Part shown: in pieces, positions 9,510 through 18,261 of the stretch
How positions within the stretch are numbered: the first letter of the stretch is position 1
Layout of the letters: the number at the start of each line of letters is the position of its first letter
Source of the DNA: Pelargonium cotyledonis
Lineage: Eukaryota; Streptophyta; Magnoliopsida; Geraniales; Geraniaceae
Assembly (NCBI GenBank): GCA_036897625.1
Contig: JAYMTA010001237.1
Coordinates: 1 to 21,013, forward strand
Length of the DNA: 21,013 bases
Reading direction: 5' to 3'
Translations under genes and position numbers: made by a program
The notes under the pieces: generated by a model
What the model saw: only the letters and a program-made list of their open reading frames with translations
Told to the model about the DNA's origin: nothing
Databases searched by the model: none

Positions 9510-12500
9510 TTAATCATCGCTGAGATCATCGTCAAAAAAATTAAGATCTTCATCATCATCAGTAGCAGCCTGGACCAGATCAACATCAGAGGGTTGTGCA
9601 TCCGCATAAGTCACCAGCTCAACCAATCCCTTCCTCATCTCTGCACTTTCATCATCATACACAATCAACTCATTTCCATACACATTGCCCTCTTCCATTT
9701 CGTTATAAAGTACTTCCTGCACGAAAAGATAAAAAAACCAGTCAACAACTCAAATTGAATTAGCGTAGCATATATTCTTTTATCAGTAAGGAGATCTGGT
9801 TGGTACGAGTATTTCAAGCAACAAGGCATATATCAGGTATCTGAAATACTATATCAGCTAATAGGCAAGACCGTGGGTTATCCTAACTATTGACGTAATG
9901 TTTATACCATGTAACAAATTGCATATGTGCTGATTACTATTTGTAGTAAGATTACGCAATGACCATCTCCGCAAACAACCAATAATATTCAGTAATAGAA
10001 ACAGATCTCATCATTCACACATGCAATAGAGCTCCTATGCAGGAGACAAATAATGTGACCACAAAGATACCTCGTCTTCTAGCCAGGCTTGCTTTTCTGC
10101 ATCTAAAATCCAATCGCTTAGCAAACTTTCTGACAAACCACTTTCAAGGGATATTGAGTCACTGGACCTTTTTCTTAATTGGCGTTCTCTAAGCCGCAGG
10201 TTGTAGTGAACATAGATAAGATCATCCAATCTTTTCTGAGCTATCCGATTGTGCCTTTGGCCATGGATCTGATCATATATACTCCAAGAGTGCTCACACC
10301 CAAACGATGAGCATGTCTGACTTAATATACGTACAGCAATCCGTTGCAACTCTAAGCAACTTATCCCATGTTGTTGCCACCATGCAGCTGGTAAGGCAAA
10401 ATGCACATATCAGTATAAATCCATAACTGATACGGTTCAAAAATAGTACACCCACATACTCATTGAGTATGGGAGTAAGACGTGCAGTTCACATATGGTA
10501 ACAAGTAGGTCCATGTCATTACCTGGATCCAGTTCTGTTCTTGTACTGATTGCTAATTCAGTCCCAAAATCAGCTTTCACAGAATTATAGTCAGGAATCT
10601 GAAGGCATCAGACAAAATTATCAGAATTTTCTTGAGACTTGGAAATATAAAGCTACAGCAGATGAACTTTTACCAGAAGACCCTACCTGCATAGATGCAG
10701 AAATCCTTCTAATGTTGTCTGGTTCAAGCCGAGGAATGCATTCATTTAGTCCACGTAAAACTTCTGGATGCTGCAGCGATGTACAATTATATTTCAGATT
10801 TCAGTGAGAAAAAATAAATTCACATAGGCACCCATAAAGGACAGACTATCATCGTTTATCATACCGTTAAAAAATCAGGTCGATATCTGTATGATGGATT
10901 CAAGAAGTATGCAGCCGTATAAAGGGGGTGATGGAACAAAGAATTCCAGTGACTGTCTATGACATTCCAGAATGGACTATACTTACGTGCATCATCACTA
11001 TGAATAGTTTTGATTGTAAGCTTTGCCCTATACATATCATTATATATAGATGGCATCGACAGACTTTCCCCACTATCAAGCTTTTGAAGCACTTGCAAAA
11101 TTGGGTCCACTGATTTCCTAACATACTGCACCTTCTTCCAGAATGTAACATTAGATATAATCTTTTCCACCTCCTTACCCTCATATGATTTGGATAGCCG
11201 AGATGAAAGCCATTTAATTGATTGAAACATTCTTTTAAGACCAATTCTGTGATCCAACAAGTTTTGTAGTGTGGCAAAGCTAGAGGCACATTGCGTCGCA
11301 GCTGGCTTCAGAAGCTCTTGCCCATGGGTAAAGTCTCTCTTCATAAAATTTAACAGCCAAATTTGACTGTAGATGAGCTTTGTAATTTTTTGGCCTTTCT
11401 CCACACACTCTTTGACGGATTTTATCTTCAAGAAATCTTCAAGCATCCGATCAATGCAATAGGTTGCACAAGGTGTCCAATATAAGTTCTTTCTCTTCTC
11501 TTCAAGCATCTTCCCAGCAGCCTTGTAACTGGGTGTATTCTCAGTAATTACCTACAACAGAAATGAAAGAACAAACAGCGTCCAGTTAGGGATTAAGAAG
11601 TACTAGAGAATTATGAAGAAAATAAAATAAAGAGATATATACCTGGACAACATGTTCCTCACCAATTTCCTCAACCACTTTGTCCAGAAGATTAAACAAA
11701 CTCGTCGCATCTTCTATCATAGTAGTAGCATCAACTGAAGAAATAAAGTATACACCATGGGGGCAAGAAACCAGAAAGTTGATTAATGTCTTGTCTTGTG
11801 AGTTTCTCCAACTATCTGCCAGTACAGAGCAACCAGTGATTGCCCAAGAAGCCTTGTATTCGGCCAGGTAGCTCTTAATGGTTGCAATTTCCTCCTGTAG
11901 AAACCGACCAGATATCAGTTGGCTTGGAGGACCTACTAATCCAGGTCCATACTGCCCAACCAACTCCAGCATCTTATGGAAGTACACCGAGTTGGCTGCT
12001 TGCAAGGGAATTCCTGCATGGTAAAAAAATTTACAAATAGCAGAAGTGACTTCCTTACGGGTTCTTTTGCTGGATTCTGTTTTTACTTTTACTTGTTTGT
12101 AAGATGGTGGCGAATGGTGCATTTGTGTCTTTAGAAAGACAGAATCCAATCTTGATCTTTTCAATATTGGTTCTGAACCACTACTTGGAGACACCCCTTT
12201 GATAGTCCTTCTCAAGTCTTTTCCCATTCTTTTATCAGCAACTATCAAACTTTCCTTGCCCATACAAGGAAGAGGATCATCCTCTTGCTCACCGTCATCA
12301 TCTTCATTATCTGACTGCATATAGAAGGCTGATATCTCCTTAGTATCAGGCCGTCTGTGTCTTCTCCCAGTACGATGCCATTTCATATTCTCTTTTATTT
12401 TAAGATACACGTCCTCAGGAGCATTTTTACAGGGAGCTACTTCTCCAGCTATTCTAGCAAGGTGCTGTTTAAATCGATTAATGCCTCCACTTACAATTTT

Positions 12501-12971
12501 CTCACAATAATTGCATTTAACCTTTTTCTTCCTCGGATCCTGAGCTATGCCGTGTTCCCACCCAGGGTCAACATATCCTAATGACCGAAGAGGGGTTAAG
12601 TTTATGACCAAGCTCCCATCACCCATCAACTGCTTCCCTCTTCTCCTATATCCAGCATGCTCTGAGTCCTCTTCATCTTCATTAGAGTGAAAGGTCAAAT
12701 ACGCCTGCCCATCATCTTCGGATTTTCTTGGTTTTTTATTGGACCGACAACCTTCCAAATTTTCTTTCATCCTAAGGTACACTTCCTCTGGAGCTTTATC
12801 ACAATAAGTAACCTCTCCAGAAACCCGAGCTAAATGCTGTTTCAATCTGTATATCCCGCCACTAACTATTTTCCCACAGTAATTGCACTTCACCTTCTTC
12901 TTCCTCTCGTCCTGGGGAACCCCATGCTCCCAGCCAGGATCAACAAATCCCGAAGACCGCAGTGAGGCCAT
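9510..12971 (-). CDS. Domesticated hAT transposase: double BED zinc finger, DUF659, hAT dimerisation domain
   Basis: The minus-strand exons are 12971-11643, 11551-10865, 10770-10687, 10598-10523, 10387-10071 and 9716-9510, all GT-AG, giving 899 aa. Two BED-type fingers form a tandem pair: C29-X2-C32...H46...C57 and C153-X2-C156...H170...C181, each preceded by (F/Y)VDPGWEHG. A KR-rich linker and acidic stretches follow. The DUF659/RNase H-like core is about residues 325-480, with ADSW (D386). The C-terminal hAT dimerisation domain is about 720-800 (AAWWQQHG, then CEHSWS and YVHYNLRL). The tail is very acidic (DDDEDLNFFDDDLSDD). Architecture and length match plant single-copy hAT-derived proteins of the Arabidopsis At3g17450 type. 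The usual TDN site reads TEN (E447) and the usual C-X2-H reads CATY (C471, Y474), so transposition activity is unlikely. A nuclear DNA-binding or chromatin role is inferred. No TIRs flank the gene. Confidence 0.9.
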
Positions 12972-12986
12972 CTATTCATCAACCAT
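12972..12986 (-). promoter_or_regulatory. Minimal uORF abutting the hAT-derived gene start
   Basis: ATG-GTT-GAT-GAA-TAG on the minus strand (12986-12972) encodes MVDE and stops immediately before the main ATG (12971). A second, out-of-frame ATG at 12979 lies between them and overlaps the main reading frame. If the leader is transcribed as drawn, both would sit just ahead of the main start and could lower initiation there. Confidence 0.45.
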
Positions 12987-13600
12987 TCAAGTACACTGTT
13001 AAAGCAGCAACTTCCAGACTTAGCTGCAGCATAACATACAAATGTGATATAAGAAATAAAAGAACAAACCAACAACTACATATTTCAAATCACAAAAGCC
13101 CTTTAGACTCTTAACAAAAAGCACTTCCCATTCCCAACCAACAATACTACAAGTTCAGTAAAAAAAAAAAAAAAAACTGGAAACAAATACTATATTTTTT
13201 TACATAATATAAGCAAGAGTTAGCAACTTCATCAAAATCACAACAATGAGTACATAAATTGACAAGAAAAAACAAAAAAAAGTTGACATGAAAGTTCTAA
13301 TCGCCTGAAAAACAGTCCAAACACAAAATCCATAAGAAAACACAATAATCATAGCAATTCAACCAAAATTTGTAAAGAATATTGAAGAAATAAAATGAAA
13401 GCACTAGGTTAACCGAAATCTATACCTGAGAAATTGCGGGATTAATTGTCCGTTGTGTTGAAGTATCAGCCGAATATGAAGATCAGGAAATTCATTTTGG
13501 GGGGGAAATTCAACGGTTTGGAGGCTGAATCGGTTGATTTTGGGCGCAACAACGGAAATGAGTTTTGGGTTTTCAGAAAGAAGAACGAGCTGGGATCGGT
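12972..13600 (-). other. 5' leader of the hAT-derived gene, with UTR intron
   Basis: On the minus strand a donor CAG|GTATAG at 13426/13425 and an acceptor TATGCTGCAG ending at 13024 frame a probable 402-nt 5'-UTR intron (13425-13024). The second leader exon (13023-12972) runs straight into the start codon. The first leader exon would begin somewhere near 13600, just downstream of the telo-box at 13633-13641. The leader boundaries are inferred from splice signals only. Confidence 0.5.
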
Positions 13601-13632
13601 GAGTCACGAGTGGAACGACTCGACCCGTTTTG

Positions 13633-13641
13633 TTAGGGTTT
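13633..13641 (-). promoter_or_regulatory. Telo-box at the hAT-derived gene promoter
   Basis: TTAGGGTTT on plus is AAACCCTAA on minus, about 30 bp upstream of the presumed first leader exon. A second copy lies at 13749-13757 in the same orientation. Telo-boxes commonly sit close to plant transcription starts, often in genes active in dividing cells. Confidence 0.5.
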
Positions 13642-13659
13642 CTATTTTACTTTGTTGAC

Positions 13660-14580
13660 TCATTTCTGAAATTACAGCACACATTACAACTGGACAAACA
13701 TATTGACTGAATCAATGTTAAGTAATTTGGTATTTTTGGACCTCTAAATTAGGGTTTTTTTTATTATAAGTTTTTGAACCTTTAAATTCTTTTGTAATAC
13801 CACTAATTTTTTTGTTACCATGTCGTCATTTTGAGAGATGTAAGTGACGCTACGTTAAAAAAGAAAGACAATACAAAATTAAATTGATACTTTCAAAATG
13901 ACATATTATACGTTTTTTTATTTTGGTAAGCGCTCGCCCAAAATAATCGTTTTTGTGGGTCAAATGAGAATATAAATCATTTAAATTTTTATTATGGTTG
14001 CATGTTTTGTTTCGCAAGCAATATCCTCTCTTTGTTTCTATTACACATGCTTAATACGTTTTTTTGAGATTTTAAATAACGATTTACTCAAAATTTATGT
14101 GGATTGTGCTTCTTAAATATTCTCATACTCAAACCGTTTGTCCCAATAAATGTTGTTAACTTGGGCTTACTTCAATATGAATAAATTCATTTCCATCTAC
14201 TTGACCTGAATTTTCTTGCTACAAACAAACCCAACACAGCTCATAATGTCATGTCTTAGCTAGTGAATGACTCACATAACATCTTGTGAATCCTCTGTAC
14301 CCATTTTCTTATCAGAATCCAAAAATAGCCTCATCCCATTCCCATGTATTAATAACCATAAGATTGAGATGCATATATAAAGTAAATAACTGTAAATAAC
14401 AATCTCTAACTACCATCAATTGTTGTTTCAATATATAGTCTCAACCTCTGTTTCCAATGATACACACACCAACCACCACAACTCAATATATACCCAATTC
14501 TGGGCAGCCCTTATTTAGCAGTCTAAAAATCCAACTATTTTTTGGGGTTTCATTCTAGTTTCAGGATTTGGCTGTTAGCT
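13660..14580. other. Divergent intergenic region with the pectin methylesterase promoter
   Basis: AT-rich DNA between the divergent hAT-derived and pectin methylesterase genes. No ORF of note is present. Candidate TATA boxes for the plus-strand gene are TATATAA at 14374-14380 and weaker ATATATA stretches near 14433 and 14487. All are within 300 bp of the start codon, and which one is used cannot be told from sequence. Confidence 0.4.
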
Positions 14581-14585
14581 GCAAA

Positions 14586-14615
14586 ATGGAGATAAATTTA
14601 TCATCATCATCATAA
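14586..14615 (+). promoter_or_regulatory. uORF ahead of the pectin methylesterase
   Basis: ATGGAGATAAATTTA followed by four TCA codons and TAA encodes MEINLSSSS. It ends 34 nt before the main ATG at 14650 and is in another frame. It counts only if transcription starts upstream of 14586, which the positions of the candidate TATA boxes allow. Confidence 0.4.
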
Positions 14616-14649
14616 GAAGCAGAATAAGAAACCAGCAAACAGATCACCT

Positions 14650-16443
14650 ATGGCAAATACCAATGTTATTGTATCAGCAGTTTCTTTTATCATTGTATTT
14701 GGTGGAGTCATAGGTCTTCTTGTAAGTGTAATCAGCAGCAATAGCCCCGAACGAGAGACTGAATTGTCCAACACTTCCAAAGCCGTCGCCAATGTCTGCA
14801 AACCAACTGATTACAAGAATGCATGCGTCGCCAGCATGTTTTCGGTCGTCAAAAACCACAGCGCCACCCCGAAAGACTACATCAAAGCGTCTTTCAATTT
14901 CACCATCTTCAAGGTGAAAGAAGCGCTGATCAAGATTGGAGGAGTATCTACTAAAAACAATGCAACCCTAAAGATGGCCATGGATGATTGCAAGGATCTT
15001 TTGCAATACGCCATTGACGAGCTTGAACAAACTTATGCAGTTGTTAGGGATAATGATATGCGTACCGTTAAAGAAAGAGAGGATGAGCTCAAGACTTGGT
15101 TAAGCGCTGTCATCTCCTACTATGGTACCTGCCTTGACGGGGTTACTCAACCCGAAATGAACAATGAATTGACCATTGGCCTTCAAAATGTTACGCAACT
15201 ATCCAGCAATTGTTTGGCCATTGTTTCCTCCCTCACAGGAATCTTGGAGACCTTCCATATCACATTGAACACGAGTGCAACATCTAGACGGCTTCTTGAA
15301 ACACCAGAAATCGACAAATCAGGATTCCCAACATGGCTTTCGGGTCCTGACAGGAAGCTATTGGCAAGCCAAAATAGTAGCAAGCCAAAACCTAATGCAA
15401 TCGTGGCACAAGATGGTTCCGGACAGTACAAAACAGTTAGTGAAGCCCTCGTGGCGTATCCAAAAAGAAATAAGAAGACTGGTGAGAGATATGTTATTTA
15501 TGTCAAGGCAGGAATTTACCCTGAGAATGTCAAGATCACTAAGGACCAAATCAATGTCTACATGTACGGAGATGGACCGAGGAAGACAATCATCACTGCA
15601 AATAGAAACTTCAACGCAGGCGTCCCCACTTTCCAGACTGCAACCTTCAGTAAGCTGATTCATATATCTATATCATGATGCATTTCTCAATTTACAGAAA
15701 ATTCTGAACATGTTCATTAACAATATATAAAAACTCATCTTGCAGCGGCAGTTGGGACTGGGTTTATATGCAGATCAATGGGATTTCAAAACACAGCCGG
15801 TCCTCTAGGACACCAAGCTGTGGCTCTCCGGGTTCAATCAGACATGTCAGCTTTCTACAACTGCAGAATGGATGGTTACCAAGATACCTTGTATACCCAA
15901 ACCCACCGCCAATTCTATCGCAACTGTGTCATTTCTGGTACCATTGATTTCATATTTGGTGATGCTTCTGCGATCATCCAGAATTCTTTAATCATTGTTA
16001 GGAAGCCCTTGGATGGCCAAAAGAATATGGTAACTGCTCAAGGAAGAACCGACAAACGTGAAGTAACTGGTTTAGTCATCCAAAACTGCAAGATAGTACC
16101 AGAGCAACTACTGTTTCCTGAGAGATTTCGGGTAGAATCTTTCCTAGGCAGATCCTGGAAGTTGTATTCGCGGACAATCATTATGGAATCTATAATTGGG
16201 GACTTCATTCAACCAGCCGGGTGGATGCCTTGGGACGGAACCTTTGCTCTTGACACATTGTTCTATGCTGAGTATGCAAACAAGGGGCCAGGTGCCAGTA
16301 CTGATAATAGAGTCAGCTGGAAGGGTTACAAAGTGATAACAAACAGAAGTGAAGCTCTAGAATACACACCTGGTCAGTTTATCCAAGCAAGCACATGGTT
16401 GGACAAAAGTGGTGCACCATACTTCCTTGGCCTGAGAAACTAG
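14650..16443 (+). CDS. Type I pectin methylesterase with PMEI pro-region (EC 3.1.1.11)
   Basis: Two exons, 14650-15649 and 15746-16443, with a 96-nt GT-AG intron; 565 aa. The enzyme removes methyl esters from homogalacturonan in the cell wall. A hydrophobic signal/anchor covers residues 6-28. The PMEI pro-domain is about 43-205, with cysteines 50, 59, 114, 161 and 188. Two subtilase-type processing motifs follow: RRLL (213-216) and RKLL (235-238). The catalytic domain shows GIYPENV, GHQAVALRV, YQDTLY, GTIDFIFG and LGRSW. The catalytic set Q357, Q379, D380, D401, R469 and W471 has exactly the spacing seen in carrot PME (22, 1, 21, 68, 2), so the enzyme is probably active. Serine replaces the usual proline in LGRPW. 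The ATG at 14650 gives the full anchor. The pro-domain is expected to hold the enzyme inactive until it is cut off in the Golgi. Which family member this is cannot be told. Confidence 0.95.
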
Positions 16444-17600
16444 CAGGTCCCAGTGTACGAACCATTAAAATAAAAATAAAAATCAGCAGCATACGTGAAC
16501 AACAATTTTAGTCAAGGAATTGAGGATGGATATGAACTACCTCCCTGCCTTGCAATAATGTGCAATGTATGCTAAAACTGTGTCTTGTGAGCGCACAATG
16601 ATTCTTCCTTCCCTGGTAATATGAACTCAAAGGCAATAATTTAGGCATTGAAAGGCAAATATAATCACCAAAGAATTATTTCATTATTTGGATTTTAGTC
16701 ACAGTATTAAATTCAGAATTCATGTAATAATGCATTGAGGATAACACATAAAATTGCTTACATAACTAAAAATTCAAGCTCAATTTGGAATAAACTGGCA
16801 CATGCATAAATATCATTCTCAACCATTTGAACTAGTGAAATTTCTTCAACTAATAATTATACTAAACCAACTGAATAAATGGTTAAAAGATAACAAATGA
16901 AATGATCAAGTGAATTGACAAAAGACAGGAAGAAATAACGCGCAAAGATTTTATTTTTCGTAATTGTACAACTGTGAGATACGAAAGTACCAAAAATGGA
17001 ACAGTTGCACTAGTAAGCCATTTGGGAAATATTGGCAACCTTGAAAAATCATTGTGTTATCAAACAAGCTAGCAACTGCTCATACCAATTGACACCAAAT
17101 TAAAAATAAAGAAGGTCAACAACTAAGCTAGTATTGTATACTAATGAGTAAGCAGTGTAAAAAACACAACATATATTGGAATTCCATACACAGAGAACAG
17201 TGAATATGATGAAATGAAGATAAGATACTAACAAGGACAAACAAAGTATAAGCACGGTAAGCTGACTTAGACTTTATGCTCAAGATTCAAGGAGCAGTAG
17301 CTCATGTTAGATGATGAAAAATGGCTACCTCGGGTTTATCAACAGACAAAAGCATTTAAAGTAGATGAAGGCAATTCAAAACTGTGAGTGTTCACTACAA
17401 TCTATAATGCAACCAAAAAAGCAAAATAGTATACTGAACAAATATATAAAGTACGAATTGTCCCACCGAACCACATTAAAGTAAATTAGACATTACTAAG
17501 ATCCTGAGTATAGATACACATATCCTAAACTGTCATTTTTTACAAGAATCTTCAAGAACCAAACGTACAAAATGAGAAAACATCAACTCACAAATTCACA
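16444..17600. other. Pectin methylesterase 3' flank and AT-rich spacer
   Basis: Just past the stop codon, TTAAAATAAAAATAAAAATC (16467-16486) supplies AATAAA-type polyadenylation signals for the pectin methylesterase. From there to about 17600 the sequence is AT-rich and closed in all frames, with no recognisable repeat or RNA gene. Confidence 0.5.
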
Positions 17601-17604
17601 GGAG

Positions 17605-17947
17605 CTAGCTCGATTCACCATAGCCATTCTGGAACGCCCCAAAAGCAGCATTCCCTTGAAGCCCATTATTTCTGATATTGACACCACCCTCGTTCTCATA
17701 ATGCCTGTGCACCCACTTGCGGTTCTCCGCAAATGAAACATCAACCACGTAAGAGTTCATTAATTCTCTGCTCCGTCAGTGCCGCACCGACTCTTTTCGA
17801 AACCTTCCCAATCCCAATTTCAAAATCCCTAGCTCTCAAGCAATTCCAAAGGCTCGACGACCTTCTTCTTAGCAAAGACAGCCTATAAGGCAGATGAAGA
17901 CGAAGCATAGGAAGGCGACGGTCGGACTGGTACGACGGTGGCGGCAA
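17605..17947 (-). pseudogene. Small frameshifted or truncated gene remnant, product unknown
   Basis: Two minus-strand frames overlap by 20 nt. The first is 68 aa (17947-17741), with an Arg/Leu/Ser-rich start (MLRLHLPYRLSLLRRRSSSL) like a mitochondrial presequence. The second is 51 aa (17760-17605) and polar, beginning MNSYVVDVSF and ending in a Gly/Asn/Gln-rich tail (FQNGYGESS). GC content is higher than in the surrounding spacer. A single frameshift in the overlap would join them into about 118 aa. Presequence plus Gly/Asn-rich tail with nothing between recalls the two ends of certain mitochondrial PPR proteins without their repeats, but I cannot confirm a family. It could also be an intact short gene with an error or an unseen intron. 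It is head-to-head with the helicase gene, 314 bp apart. Confidence 0.35.
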
Positions 17948-18047
17948 AACTTAGAGTTTTCCGGCTACACCATTAGATTTCCGATGGAATGAAAGAGGTC
18001 ATTCGGTTCTCACGAGCGGATTGGTAGTAATTAGTTTTTTATTATTT

Positions 18048-18055
18048 ATATAAAG
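18048..18055 (+). promoter_or_regulatory. Candidate TATA box of the helicase gene
   Basis: TATATAAA lies about 207 bp before the helicase ATG, in the short interval shared with the minus-strand remnant. A start about 30 bp downstream would give a leader of about 180 nt. Confidence 0.4.
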
Positions 18056-18141
18056 TTTATGCTTTGTCATCAACCCAAGTCAGCGTACAAACGGCCACTA
18101 ACGGAGCAAATAATATATGTCTCCGTTTTTTACCTCGTTCT

Positions 18142-18150
18142 AAACCCTAA
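18142..18150 (+). promoter_or_regulatory. Telo-box in the helicase 5' region
   Basis: AAACCCTAA, extended as TAAACCCTAAACCCC, lies 112 bp upstream of the helicase ATG. It is the third 5' region in this window with the motif. Confidence 0.55.
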
Positions 18151-18261
18151 ACCCCAGCGTTCATGCCTCTTCAATAACTGGCCTCCAGCTGCAGCTATTA
18201 CTCTCTCAGTCCTCTCGACCCCTGCTCTCTCCCCCTCCACCAAGCCCGGTCGAGCTCCGAG

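Noticed and set aside
9510-12971. Active autonomous hAT transposon
   Set aside because: Six-exon intact gene with altered signature residues, two BED fingers and no visible terminal repeats; fits a domesticated gene better.
15183-15663. Antisense and shifted frames over the pectin methylesterase (82-127 aa)
   Set aside because: Shadows of the real coding frame, which carries all catalytic residues.
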